64,000 nucleotides of DNA from Pseudomonas syringae KCTC 12500 (lineage in GTDB: Bacteria > Pseudomonadota > Gammaproteobacteria > Pseudomonadales > Pseudomonadaceae), in contig NZ_AYTM02000002.1 of assembly GCF_000507185.2 (NCBI RefSeq), forward strand, positions 3,084,001-3,148,000. The letters run 5' to 3'. Within the stretch, counting starts at the first letter, position 1. Every line of letters starts with the position of its first letter. The notes under the pieces are model-generated. The model had not been told where the DNA came from and ran no database searches. It was given only the letters and a program-made list of their open reading frames with translations. Position numbers and translations under genes: made by a program. This document shows positions 40,250 to 48,486 of the stretch, in pieces.

Positions 40250-40888
40250 ATGATCAAGGCAGTGATTTTCGATATGGACGGTGTCCTTATCGACGCCAAA
40301 GAATGGCATTACGACGCATTGAACAAAGCGCTCAGCCTGTTCGGTTACAACATCAGTCGCCACGAACACCTCACCGCCTACGACGGTCTGCCCACCTCGC
40401 GCAAACTCGACATGCTGAGTGTCGAACGCGACCTGCCGGTTGCGTTGCACGCCTTCATCAACGAGATGAAACAGCAGTACACCATGGAGATCGTTTACGC
40501 CCAGTGCAAACCGACCTTTGTGCATCAATACGCGTTGTCATCACTGAAAACGCTGGGTTACAAGCTGGCAGTGGCGTCCAACTCCATTCGCAACACCGTG
40601 GAGGTCATGATGAACAGGGCAGATCTCGACCGATACCTCGATCTGCGGCTCTCCAACGAAGACGTCAGGCATGCCAAGCCAGCGCCGGACATCTATACCA
40701 AGGCCATCAGCCAATTGGGTCTTCGGCCTGAAGAGTGCCTGATCGTCGAGGACAACGAGAATGGCATCAGGGCCGCGAGAGATTCCGGCGCACATGTGCT
40801 GGTCGTGGCTGAAACCTGCGATGTAAACCTCAATAACATTCTTGGCAAAGTCGAGCAGATCAACTTCGAAAAGGCGGCAGTCCTGTGA
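40250..40888 (+). CDS. HAD superfamily phosphatase (beta-phosphoglucomutase-like subgroup)
   Basis: A 212-residue HAD hydrolase with all four motifs: FDMDGVLIDA (Asp8, Asp10), VASNS, the lysine in HAKPAPDIY, and VEDNENGIRAA. A helical cap lies between motifs I and II. It would remove or transfer a phosphate on a small cytoplasmic substrate, probably an intermediate of the same pathway as the two nucleotidyltransferases. It follows the GDPD-like gene by 7 bases and overlaps the next gene by 4 bp (GTGA). Confidence 0.85.
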   Translation: MIKAVIFDMDGVLIDAKEWHYDALNKALSLFGYNISRHEHLTAYDGLPTSRKLDMLSVERDLPVALHAFINEMKQQYTMEIVYAQCKPTFVHQYALSSLKTLGYKLAVASNSIRNTVEVMMNRADLDRYLDLRLSNEDVRHAKPAPDIYTKAISQLGLRPEECLIVEDNENGIRAARDSGAHVLVVAETCDVNLNNILGKVEQINFEKAAVL

Positions 40889-41616
40889 GCGCGCTGAACA
40901 TCATCCTTCTGACCGGCAGGCAGTCAGAGGCGCCGCACGATGAGGGCGAGTACCCGCACTACCTGTGCGAATACAACGGCAAGCCATTGATTCATAAACT
41001 GATAGATAACTGCGCAATACTTCAGCCGCGCAGGATGATCTGCACATTCTCGAACCACGATATCGCCCGGCTGCACCTTCGCAACATGGTCCCGCAGATG
41101 CACCCGTCGGCCAGTGTTCTGCCGGTTCACAACATCACCCGGGGCGCGGCGTGCACGGCGCTTCTGGCGAGTGAAGAAATCGACAACGATGACGAACTGC
41201 TGATTCTCAGTGTCAGCGATTTTCTGGATATCGAGCTGCAGGATGTAGTGCGTGCGTTTCGGCAAAGTCATGAGGATGCCGGAGTGGTCATCTTCAATTC
41301 TCTGCACCCTCGTTATTCATTCGCGCGCCTGGATAGCGACTGCCGGGTTATCGAAGCTGCTGAAAAAAATCCGATCAGCTCAAACGCCATTGCAGGTGTG
41401 TACTGGTTCAAGTCCGGCTCGCTGTTCGTATCGGCGGCCAAGGAGATGATTCGCAAGGACGCCAGGGTCAACGACAACTTCTACATAGCCCCCGCCCTTA
41501 ATGAGCTGGTGCTGTTGCAGAAGAGGATCGGCGTCTACCGGATCGAACCCAATCAGTACCGGCCATTGAAAACCGACAGTCAGCTCCACGCTTTCGAAGC
41601 AGGAGAAATGCGATGA
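40885..41616 (+). CDS. Nucleotidyltransferase-like protein with altered nucleotide loop (NTase 2)
   Basis: A 243-residue GT-A fold protein. The overall pattern matches nucleotidyltransferases (YNGKPLIHKLIDN, VHNITRGAACTALLA, LSVSDFLDIE, YSFARLD, AGVYWFKSG), but the usual GxGxR loop is replaced by LLTGRQSEAPHDEGEYPHYL. It may bind a different nucleotide or act as a partner of NTase 1. The GTG start at 40885 overlaps the HAD stop, and the stop overlaps the cupin ATG (ATGA). Confidence 0.7.
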   Translation: MSALNIILLTGRQSEAPHDEGEYPHYLCEYNGKPLIHKLIDNCAILQPRRMICTFSNHDIARLHLRNMVPQMHPSASVLPVHNITRGAACTALLASEEIDNDDELLILSVSDFLDIELQDVVRAFRQSHEDAGVVIFNSLHPRYSFARLDSDCRVIEAAEKNPISSNAIAGVYWFKSGSLFVSAAKEMIRKDARVNDNFYIAPALNELVLLQKRIGVYRIEPNQYRPLKTDSQLHAFEAGEMR

Positions 41617-41933
41617 AAACGGCCAGACTGGAAGACATGGTCAAAGGCTGGTTCGTGGGCGGATTCGAACCTGCAGTTTTCAGTACCGAGTCCTGTGAGG
41701 TCGGGGTCAAGACCTACAAGGCAGGTGAAAAGGAAGCGGCTCATTACCACAAGGTCGCCACCGAGATAACCGTGCTCATCGCCGGGTCGGTCAACATGCG
41801 CGATCAGGTCTGGCATGCCGGCGACATCATCGTTCTGGAACCGGGCGACATCACGGCGTTCGAAGCGCTCACCGATGCGACCACCGTTGTCGTGAAGGTG
41901 CCGGGTGCGCTTGCTGACAAGTACGTCGTCTGA
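41613..41933 (+). CDS. Small cupin-domain protein
   Basis: A 106-residue single-domain cupin. Motif 1 is the AAHYHKVATEITVLIAGSV region with two His and one Glu as metal ligands; motif 2 lies around LEPGDITAFEAL. Small cupins in capsule and O-antigen clusters can be sugar isomerases, oxygenases or binding proteins. The sequence does not resemble RmlC or FdtA closely. It is coupled to NTase 2 by ATGA and followed two bases later by the glycosyltransferase gene. Confidence 0.8.
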   Translation: MKTARLEDMVKGWFVGGFEPAVFSTESCEVGVKTYKAGEKEAAHYHKVATEITVLIAGSVNMRDQVWHAGDIIVLEPGDITAFEALTDATTVVVKVPGALADKYVV

Positions 41934-41935
41934 CC

Positions 41936-43711
41936 ATGAAAACGACCCATCTGCAGCATCACCCAAGCCTCGGTTACATAGCGGCTGGCAGTCTGCGCAG
42001 CCTCCCGGTTGGGCTACTGCTGCCCCATGAGTGTTCCAGCTTGATCTCGTTCCGCGCGCATCCGTTTCGCAAGCCTGAACGGGTGATCAGGAAACTGCAT
42101 GCCGCACAGCGTCCGTTGTGTCTGTATGGGTCAGGTAGCTACTGTTTTTATGGTGTCCAGAGTGATTCACCGCTGGCTCCGCTGTTGCTTTGGGATGGTG
42201 CGCACTTTCTGAATGTTGGCGAAAAAATCACGGTCATCGAAGACTCGCCTATCGAGTGTTATCTGGATCGTGATTACTTCGCCGGCTCGCTCAAGGTCAT
42301 TGCGCGTTCGGCCAGCTCGGTCACTTACAAGAAAGTGTCCAGGCTGACTGCGGAATCGAACGACGATCTCGACAGTTGGACCTTCGGCATTCCTGTCGGT
42401 CCAGGCGACGCCACCGTTCTCAATGCCGTCGTGAAGCGCATTCTGGAAATTGACATCCCGCACAAGGAGATACTGCTGTGCGGCACGCCGGGAACTAACT
42501 TCGCCTATTTCGACAAGGTCCGCATCGTGGGGGAGGACATCACGGCCCCGCCCGTGCAGATCTGCAAGAAGAAAAACCGTCTCGCGCTGGAGGCCAGGCA
42601 CAGCAATCTGGTGATCCTGCATGACCGCGTCTTTTTGCCAAAACACTTCGGGGAAGTTGTCCGCCGCTTTGGTCCGCGCTATCCGTTGATGACCTTGCAA
42701 AGCATGTTCTTCGATAACCGAATCAGCATGCATCCGCGGCGTTACTCGGATTACGGCATGGCTATGGACGAGGTCGCGCAGGGGCTGCTGGGGCTGCACC
42801 GCACCAGCGGTAATGCCCAGTCCATTGCGCCTTCAATATTCCCGGACGTCGACCGGACCGGGTTCTGTTTCGCCAGCCCGATGCGCTACAACAGCGATGC
42901 AAGTTACCCGACAGGCAGTCTCTACATTTGTCGCAAGGACGTATGGAATGCCTGGCCGCTGGACGAGTCCCTGCACTGGGTGGAATACGAAGACATCGAG
43001 CATGCATTGCGAGCGTCTCGCGCGGGTATTCCGAACCGGATCAACCCTTTCGGCATCACTCAGTCAGTGACCTCCCGGGCGCTGCTGGGTGGCAATGCTC
43101 CGGTCGAATCCGTTGACGGATGTCTCGGCGTATCGGGGCCTTGTTATGTGTCCCTGCTGGAAAAGAAACCTCTTTTGAACCTGTCTGCCGAGACCGCGCT
43201 GGCCAGATTGCGGCAATTTGCTGACAAATACCTGGCCAACCCGTCGGCGGTCGTCATTCCAACCGGTCTTGATCACGTCTCTGTTCGAGCCTGGATCGAA
43301 CTGATCGATAACGTAGTTCAGCAGTCCACCTTCAAAAACGACAGTGAGACGGTCAGAGAGTTTATCGACGACTTCGAAAAGCTCGTCTTGCTCGACCAGC
43401 TACCGAGTACGCGTCAGGAGTTTCTGGTCAATCGCTTCCTCACAGACCCTGCGCTGGCCAAACAGACACTGATCACGCAGAGCTGCGAAGTGCGCAATAT
43501 GTTGCGTCAACGCGGCACGCAGACCTGGTTTGCTCGTCAGCAGGATGATTACTTTCACCACAACCTTCTGTCACTCCCTGGCATTTTGATTTCGGCCGTT
43601 CGTGCTTATCGAAATAACGGGAAAAGTTTCTATTTTGAAAGCCTTTGGGCTGCTGTGAAAGCCATCTACAACTCGACCCCCTTCATGTCCTACAGCAAGG
43701 GGGCGAAGTGA
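41936..43711 (+). CDS. Glycosyltransferase-like protein of the polysaccharide cluster
   Basis: A 591-residue soluble protein. The middle part looks like a GT-A glycosyltransferase: a nucleotide/metal-binding strand SNLVILHDRVFLP, the later GSLYICRKDVW and the acidic acceptor region LHWVEYEDIEHALRASRAG, as in galactosyltransferase-type C-terminal segments. The N-terminal about 170 residues and C-terminal about 180 residues match nothing I recognise. It is probably a transferase that builds or decorates the exported chain; donor and acceptor are unknown. Its stop overlaps the next GTG start. Confidence 0.6.
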   Translation: MKTTHLQHHPSLGYIAAGSLRSLPVGLLLPHECSSLISFRAHPFRKPERVIRKLHAAQRPLCLYGSGSYCFYGVQSDSPLAPLLLWDGAHFLNVGEKITVIEDSPIECYLDRDYFAGSLKVIARSASSVTYKKVSRLTAESNDDLDSWTFGIPVGPGDATVLNAVVKRILEIDIPHKEILLCGTPGTNFAYFDKVRIVGEDITAPPVQICKKKNRLALEARHSNLVILHDRVFLPKHFGEVVRRFGPRYPLMTLQSMFFDNRISMHPRRYSDYGMAMDEVAQGLLGLHRTSGNAQSIAPSIFPDVDRTGFCFASPMRYNSDASYPTGSLYICRKDVWNAWPLDESLHWVEYEDIEHALRASRAGIPNRINPFGITQSVTSRALLGGNAPVESVDGCLGVSGPCYVSLLEKKPLLNLSAETALARLRQFADKYLANPSAVVIPTGLDHVSVRAWIELIDNVVQQSTFKNDSETVREFIDDFEKLVLLDQLPSTRQEFLVNRFLTDPALAKQTLITQSCEVRNMLRQRGTQTWFARQQDDYFHHNLLSLPGILISAVRAYRNNGKSFYFESLWAAVKAIYNSTPFMSYSKGAK

Positions 43712-44313
43712 AGGTATTCGTCGTTTCTCAGTTGAGCTCCAGTACCGCCAGCCATCAACTGATCTGTCAGCTGGCGCGCATCCAGCACGAGCATAGGAAG
43801 ACCGTTCCCGTCCTTGTGATTGATGACCGCTACAACCTCTCCGAACTACCCGTCAGCGATTCATCGACCGAACACGCTTTGTTCTGCCTGGATGATTTTC
43901 TTCACGACAATGGTGTAAGCGGCATTGTGGCGAACAGAATTGCCCAGCACATGGATAAAGTCGAAAGCGACTGGGTGCTGATTGATTTTGGCCAGCATGA
44001 CTCGGCTACCTGCATGGACTTCATCCAGAAAATTGCTCGTTACAACTATCTGAGCGCCAGGCTGCGAAAGCGAAATCTCGTGATCATGGTGCCCGCCATG
44101 CACCTGGGCATTTATTCGCGAACCCTCAATGCCTCGTTCAACAATTTACCGGCAAGCACAACAGCCTCAGTCCGTTCGGTTCAGATTGGCAGGCTGCTCA
44201 TGGTCACCCGTCTTGAGAGAGTGCTGATGAGTATTCCAAGGCTGGCCGGCGTCTTGCGCCGAATGAGGCGTGTTGCTCTGCGCGTCTTTCGGCGTGTTCC
44301 AAGATCCCATTGA
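43708..44313 (+). CDS. Uncharacterised basic protein in the polysaccharide cluster
   Basis: A 201-residue protein not recognised. It begins VKVFVVSQLSSSTASHQLICQLARIQ from a GTG that overlaps the preceding stop (GTGA), a coupling repeated in this cluster, so this start is preferred to the upstream ATG at 43645. Segments DWVLIDFGQHDSATCMDFI and RNLVIMVPAMHLGIYSRTLNASF alternate strands and helices like a Rossmann-type fold. The last 45 residues are strongly basic (many Arg), as in membrane-associated glycosyltransferases. No function can be assigned. Confidence 0.65.
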   Translation: MKVFVVSQLSSSTASHQLICQLARIQHEHRKTVPVLVIDDRYNLSELPVSDSSTEHALFCLDDFLHDNGVSGIVANRIAQHMDKVESDWVLIDFGQHDSATCMDFIQKIARYNYLSARLRKRNLVIMVPAMHLGIYSRTLNASFNNLPASTTASVRSVQIGRLLMVTRLERVLMSIPRLAGVLRRMRRVALRVFRRVPRSH

Positions 44314-44367
44314 CCGATCTGCCGTTAGCCGTCGGTAGCAGGCGCTTCTCATTACAAGGTTAAACAC

Positions 44368-45411
44368 ATGCCTCATCTTGTGGCCGTTGATCCCAGAAAA
44401 ATCAGCGTGGTTATTCAGGGCCCTCTGTATCGCAACCTGAGTTCCAAACGAAATATCTTCGCCTGCATCGCATCGATCCGTACGCACCTGCCACAGGCCG
44501 AAATCATCGTTTCGACCTGGCGTCATGAAGATACGTCCGATGTGAAGGCGGACCAGATCGTCATGTCGGATGATCCGGGTGCCTTCGTCGATGACGCCGG
44601 AAATCAGATCAACATCAATCGCATGCTGCTATCGACGTTATGCGGTATTCAGAGCGCTTCAAGACCCTATGTCATGAAAATGCGCGCCGACCACAACCTG
44701 ACCAGCGCGGCACTGGCTGTCATAGGCCAGTCTGATGATACCGAGCCGGGCGAGACACAACTGTTCGACACGCCCATCACCACCACGACGCTGTATATTC
44801 GCGACCCTGAACGGTTGCCGATGTTGTTCCACATATCGGATCTGGTTCAATTCGGCACGCGCGGCGCAATGCTCGCCATGTGGGGGCAACCGCTGTTCGA
44901 AAGGGACGCGCTTTTCAACGACAGGCCGTCTCGCAATCCGTTTGGCAACTTCATTGGCTACACGTCCGCGCGCATGGTGAGCGAGCAGGCACTCATGCTG
45001 GGTGTCATGCGCAGGAAGGGCATTGAGGCCCGGCTCGCGCGACCCTGCGAGGTAGGGCTGAGCAACCTGAAATTATGGGACAACATCTTGAGGCGCAACT
45101 TCAGAGTCCTCAACCACTGCGAGGCTGGCATCGACTTTCCGGAGCGCTTTCTGACCAGCCGCCGCGTACTGACTACGCTCTACAAGGCCTCTGCGATAGA
45201 GCAATTGCAGAGTCTCGACCCGAAGGGCTACAGGCTGAGAATTGCGCGCATCTGGCTCAATCAATACCTGCTGACCTGCCTGCGCCCCGGCTGGTGGGTG
45301 TCCTTTGCGACCATCGTACTGTTCAGCACCTCACCGACCCTCGCCAAGCGCATTCGCTCGTACTGGCGCACGCTGAGGAAGGTCGCGCATGCGGAGTCTT
45401 ATCGGGTTTGA
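44368..45411 (+). CDS. WavE family lipopolysaccharide synthesis protein
   Basis: A 347-residue protein with the WavE pattern: ISVVIQGPLYRN, RTHLPQAEIIVSTWRHEDTSDV, SDDPGAFVDDAGNQININRML and the conserved YVMKMRADHNLT. WavE proteins are putative glycosyltransferases first named from the Vibrio cholerae LPS core cluster. The C-terminal about 60 residues include a hydrophobic stretch and a basic tail. It follows the uncharacterised gene by 54 bases and ends the polysaccharide cluster. Confidence 0.82.
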   Translation: MPHLVAVDPRKISVVIQGPLYRNLSSKRNIFACIASIRTHLPQAEIIVSTWRHEDTSDVKADQIVMSDDPGAFVDDAGNQININRMLLSTLCGIQSASRPYVMKMRADHNLTSAALAVIGQSDDTEPGETQLFDTPITTTTLYIRDPERLPMLFHISDLVQFGTRGAMLAMWGQPLFERDALFNDRPSRNPFGNFIGYTSARMVSEQALMLGVMRRKGIEARLARPCEVGLSNLKLWDNILRRNFRVLNHCEAGIDFPERFLTSRRVLTTLYKASAIEQLQSLDPKGYRLRIARIWLNQYLLTCLRPGWWVSFATIVLFSTSPTLAKRIRSYWRTLRKVAHAESYRV

Positions 45412-45441
45412 GGGCTGGGCGTGTGTAGGTATCGAAATACG

Positions 45442-45741
45442 TCACGCGTTACGCAAGCGTTCATCCAGCATATCCAGCAAAGCTTGCTGACTCATCGAAG
45501 CCTGCTTGGCATAGCACGAGACCAGCAGCTCAAGCGGATGAATTCCGATCCTGGTCGCGAGCTGGTCCAGCTTCTCAAGCGTCGGGCTCTTCAACCCGCG
45601 TTCGATCTCGGACAGATACGTCCTGCCACTGACCCCGACAAAATCCTCTTGCGTGAGACCCTTCGCTTCGCGCGCTTCTTTCAGTGCCGCTCCGATTGCG
45701 TTGCTCAGATCCATTGCGCTGCTGTCGCGATTGTCGATCAT
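45442..45741 (-). CDS. XRE family transcriptional regulator (second gene of pair)
   Basis: A 99-residue protein with one helix-turn-helix (residues about 14-70: ALKEAREAKGLTQEDFVGVSGRTYLSEIERGLKSPTLEKL) and a short helical C-terminal tail (SMSQQALLDMLDERLRNA). It overlaps the upstream XRE gene by 4 bp on the minus strand. The pair probably controls itself and the divergent gene at 46102 through the palindrome at 46017-46049. Confidence 0.88.
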   Translation of the reverse strand: MIDNRDSSAMDLSNAIGAALKEAREAKGLTQEDFVGVSGRTYLSEIERGLKSPTLEKLDQLATRIGIHPLELLVSCYAKQASMSQQALLDMLDERLRNA

Positions 45742-45980
45742 GGGCGAGCCATCGATTCCAGCTTACTGAGCAACGCATATGGATCAGCCCCGAGTCCCCG
45801 GCACACATCCATGAACTCGATGACATCGAGCCTGCGCTCGGCATTCTCTGTCTTCGAGACAAACGACTGCGGTCGCCCTAGCCTGACGGCTAATTCTTTT
45901 TGCGTCATACCGGCTGCGTTGCGCGCTTCCAGCAAAAGATCAAGCAACGCCTGGTAGCGAGCGTTATGGATGGTTTTCAC
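45738..45980 (-). CDS. XRE family transcriptional regulator (first gene of pair)
   Basis: An 80-residue protein that is almost only a helix-turn-helix domain (LLLEARNAAGMTQKELAVRLGRPQSFVSKTENAERRLDVIEF). Its start is 37 bases from the edge of the 33-bp palindrome, and its stop overlaps the next XRE gene, so both are translated together. Such stand-alone domains act as repressors of their own operons in toxin-antitoxin, conjugative and restriction modules. Confidence 0.88.
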   Translation of the reverse strand: MKTIHNARYQALLDLLLEARNAAGMTQKELAVRLGRPQSFVSKTENAERRLDVIEFMDVCRGLGADPYALLSKLESMARP

Positions 45981-46016
45981 TTGGGCACGCCGTCTGAATA
46001 GTCCGGCTACCTAAAT

Positions 46017-46049
46017 AAACCTGATTTGGGATTATCCCAAAATAGGTTT
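46017..46049. promoter_or_regulatory. 33-bp palindromic operator between divergent XRE and 46102 genes
   Basis: The core is TTTGGGAT-T-ATCCCAAA (46025-46041), a perfect palindrome centred on 46033. Around the same centre lie AAACCT (46017-46022) and AGGTTT (46044-46049); only the two bases between arms and core break the symmetry. It sits in the shared upstream region of the XRE pair (minus) and the small gene at 46102 (plus). Confidence 0.75.
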
Positions 46050-46101
46050 TTCGATTAAGATATGGACCTCAAGGATGTACGTACACGTTCAAGGAGGTCT
46101 T

Positions 46102-46464
46102 ATGAAAATCAGAAAAGCCCAGTTGCTGCGCCGTAGGCGTCTTTACCTTGGCTTGTCGCTTACGCGAAACCTATGTCCACAATGTCGTGCGCTAAAGCAA
46201 CGCTCTAACGCCACCCCATCCGCCCCAGTACCTGATGTCATGACCCAGCGCCAAATCGTCAGCGCAATGTACGCCTATCTCATGACCAGCTGGGAAGAAC
46301 TGCCCGAACAGAACAAGCGTGCGCTCGGCTTCGATTCAATCGTGGGCGGTGAAGAGGAAGAGGCAGCGCTGAATCGATTAGCAACGCTGTTTATGGAGTA
46401 CGCGGATGTTTCCCTGCGCAGGGCGCTGGTGGCGCGACGGAGGCGGTTGGGGGAGGGAAAATGA
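46102..46464 (+). CDS. Uncharacterised small protein divergent from the XRE pair
   Basis: A 120-residue protein not recognised. It has an Arg-rich start (KIRKAQLLRRRRLYLGLSL), a CPQC pair near residue 27, a proline-rich linker, and a helical acidic C-terminal half (QIVSAMYAYLMTSWEELPEQNKRAL) ending in an Arg-rich tail. The ATG at 46102 has a very strong ribosome-binding site (AAGGAGGT). Its stop overlaps the next ATG by 4 bp, so it was the first gene of an operon whose second gene is now a fragment. Confidence 0.65.
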   Translation: MKIRKAQLLRRRRLYLGLSLTRNLCPQCRALKQRSNATPSAPVPDVMTQRQIVSAMYAYLMTSWEELPEQNKRALGFDSIVGGEEEEAALNRLATLFMEYADVSLRRALVARRRRLGEGK

Positions 46465-46625
46465 TTGAGCGCCGAACGCGACATCTCAAAGAGTTATTCC
46501 CGAACCTGAGGGACTGGTCAGCCAGCAATCTCAAATACCCGCGCTTCTGTGCACCGCATTACCCGGATCTTCGATTTGGTCAGCGAGCTGATGACCAAAC
46601 TGAACAGCGCCGTAGAACGCGATAA
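46461..46625 (+). pseudogene. Probable remnant of a DUF1016/YhcG-type gene
   Basis: A 54-codon frame starting MIERRTRHLKELFPNLRDW and continuing SASNLKYPRFCAPHYPDL. This resembles the conserved DUF1016 N-terminal pattern (F-P-x-x-x-G-F-S-x-R-N-L-K-Y-M-R-x-F), then ends after about 50 residues where a full protein would have more than 330. It overlaps the stop of the 46102 gene. No nuclease domain follows; 46626-46756 holds no gene. The similarity is short, so the call is tentative. Confidence 0.4.
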
Positions 46626-46756
46626 CTATGCCTAGCAGACTGTTTTGCTCTGCTGCAGCACGCCGGGGCAAAACGTCACGAACCGACCAGTTGAAATGAG
46701 CGTTGTCTTCGCAGTGGACTGCTATTTTGATAGTCAAAACAGAGCGTAGATGAGAC

Positions 46757-47845
46757 CTAGGGGGCGGCTATCTCTGGACTGAGATTGCTAGCAGTCAACC
46801 GCTTTAACGCAATGCCGAGAGCTTGATCATCGAACAGCCTGCTTTTCCGAGCCGCCGCACCTGCGCCTCCATCCCAATGTTTCAATGCTTCACGCACTGC
46901 CGGAACCGTTGGAGAAACTCCCGACTTACTCAATAACCAGTCAACCGTCGCCAACAGCTCCATGCCGAAAGGCGACTCAAAGCCGTCAATCAGCTCTGCG
47001 GTGCGCTCCAGAGCTTGGGAATATTCCTTGGCCTCTGTTTTCAGATAGGCTTGCAGAAAAGCCTTACGGCCCTCGTCAAACCAGATCACGTCATTAATAC
47101 CGGCGTCGGTGATGCGTTTATCGCAGTGCAGGTAGCTGCCATCGAGATTGTCGAGCAGATGCTCAAGGCGATTGGCGTATGGCCCATATTTGTGGGCTAC
47201 AAATTTGAGATCCAAGGGGTTCTTTGCGCTTGGCAATTGTTCTATCGAACGCTCCAGAAACCAAGCGAGCTTCTGAATTTCAAGCAGGCTACATTCCATG
47301 CCCAAAACCCAGTAACGCCGAACGAGTTCGGCGATGAGTGCACGTGCAGGCGTCAGCTTCTCGACACCGCTGCGCTTCGCGACATTCAGATATTGATCGG
47401 TGGGTTCAAAGACAAGTACATCGACATCCAGATCACTCAAGACATCAACAATCTGCTCACGGACCTCTACCCATTTCAAACCGCCATTACCAGCACCGAG
47501 AGGTGGAACTGCTACGGATTTGACTTGGTTATCGATCAAAAAGCGGCGCAGGTCCCGTAAGCCTTCAGTTATCCATGCCATCTGCGAGGGGGAACGCCAG
47601 TGACGCTTGGTAGGAAAATTCACTATCCAGCGCGGCCCGTCCAGTTCGTTGACTGCCGTTACGTGAACCTTTCCGGTCTCTACCTCACCAGCCTTGCACG
47701 CCGCCGAATAGAGGCGGTAGTTTTCGGTGAAGCGCTCCTTGAACATCAGTGCAATGCCTTTTCCCATCACGCCTACCGTGTTCACCGTGTTCACGAGAGC
47801 TTCGGTATCTGCTTCCAGCAGATTGCCTTGGGTGAATCTGATCAT
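46757..47845 (-). CDS. darG: DarG-type antitoxin: macrodomain ADP-ribosylglycohydrolase
   Basis: A 362-residue protein. Residues 1-155 form a macrodomain of the DarG/TARG1 type ([56 protein letters not shown]). Lys80 in FPTKRHW corresponds to the catalytic lysine of Thermus DarG. Residues about 160-362 are the helical C-terminal domain that in this family binds and neutralises DarT. It removes ADP-ribose from thymidine in DNA. The ATG at 47845 overlaps the darT stop (ATGA); an ATG four codons upstream (47857) lies inside darT and is less likely. Confidence 0.92.
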   Translation of the reverse strand: MIRFTQGNLLEADTEALVNTVNTVGVMGKGIALMFKERFTENYRLYSAACKAGEVETGKVHVTAVNELDGPRWIVNFPTKRHWRSPSQMAWITEGLRDLRRFLIDNQVKSVAVPPLGAGNGGLKWVEVREQIVDVLSDLDVDVLVFEPTDQYLNVAKRSGVEKLTPARALIAELVRRYWVLGMECSLLEIQKLAWFLERSIEQLPSAKNPLDLKFVAHKYGPYANRLEHLLDNLDGSYLHCDKRITDAGINDVIWFDEGRKAFLQAYLKTEAKEYSQALERTAELIDGFESPFGMELLATVDWLLSKSGVSPTVPAVREALKHWDGGAGAAARKSRLFDDQALGIALKRLTASNLSPEIAAP

Positions 47846-48486
47846 TGGAAATACCATCCCGGGCGCGCGTGGACAGGCAAGGTCAGACCTCTGGCGGCAA
47901 CGTCTTGCTCAATACGTTCTTTCGTTGCATCGTCGTAGCACATGATGCCAAGGAGTCCTGTGATCGGTAGGTGATGGTGAATGAGCGCTTCGGCCTGATA
48001 ACGCTCCATCTTACGCGGATCATCAGGATCACGCTTGAAGTCTCGTCTCTGGATTATAGGCCAGTCGATCTGGTCGAGACTCGCCAGCTCGCTATAGTAA
48101 TCGGTCCAGTCAGGATAGGCGTGTGCATTGGTAAAGACGAAAGCCAGGCCAAGCTGCTCAACGAGAGGCAGGCTTGAAACCAGAATTACTATCTCGTCAT
48201 TGCTACGCTGCTGGACGCTCCAACCGGAATGAATATTTTTCATCATCACAGAGAACGGTGTGAAGTAGAAGGGCACGTAGTCGGACAGTACGCCCGCTGG
48301 AGCAATAGGAACATCGCGATTTCGGCGTTTGTTAATCAGGTCAACGTTACCGATGTTCACGTACTGCGGCGCTTGCACGTCGGAGCTGGCGCAATGAAGA
48401 CCGTTGTCCAGAATCCAAGGCAGGTTATCGCGGTGGACGATACGCCAAATTAGAGCTTTTTTTGGATTCAGACTGCTGTACTTCAT
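47842..48486 (-). CDS. darT: DarT2-type toxin: DNA thymidine ADP-ribosyltransferase
   Basis: A 214-residue DUF4433 protein that closely follows the Thermus/EPEC DarT2 pattern: [45 protein letters not shown] with the NAD-contacting arginines (54-57), [23 protein letters not shown], and the catalytic glutamate in [14 protein letters not shown] (Glu166). It transfers ADP-ribose from NAD+ to thymidine bases in single-stranded DNA and blocks replication; such modules can serve in phage defence. All key residues are present. It overlaps both neighbours by ATGA. Confidence 0.93.
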   Translation of the reverse strand: MKYSSLNPKKALIWRIVHRDNLPWILDNGLHCASSDVQAPQYVNIGNVDLINKRRNRDVPIAPAGVLSDYVPFYFTPFSVMMKNIHSGWSVQQRSNDEIVILVSSLPLVEQLGLAFVFTNAHAYPDWTDYYSELASLDQIDWPIIQRRDFKRDPDDPRKMERYQAEALIHHHLPITGLLGIMCYDDATKERIEQDVAARGLTLPVHARPGWYFQ

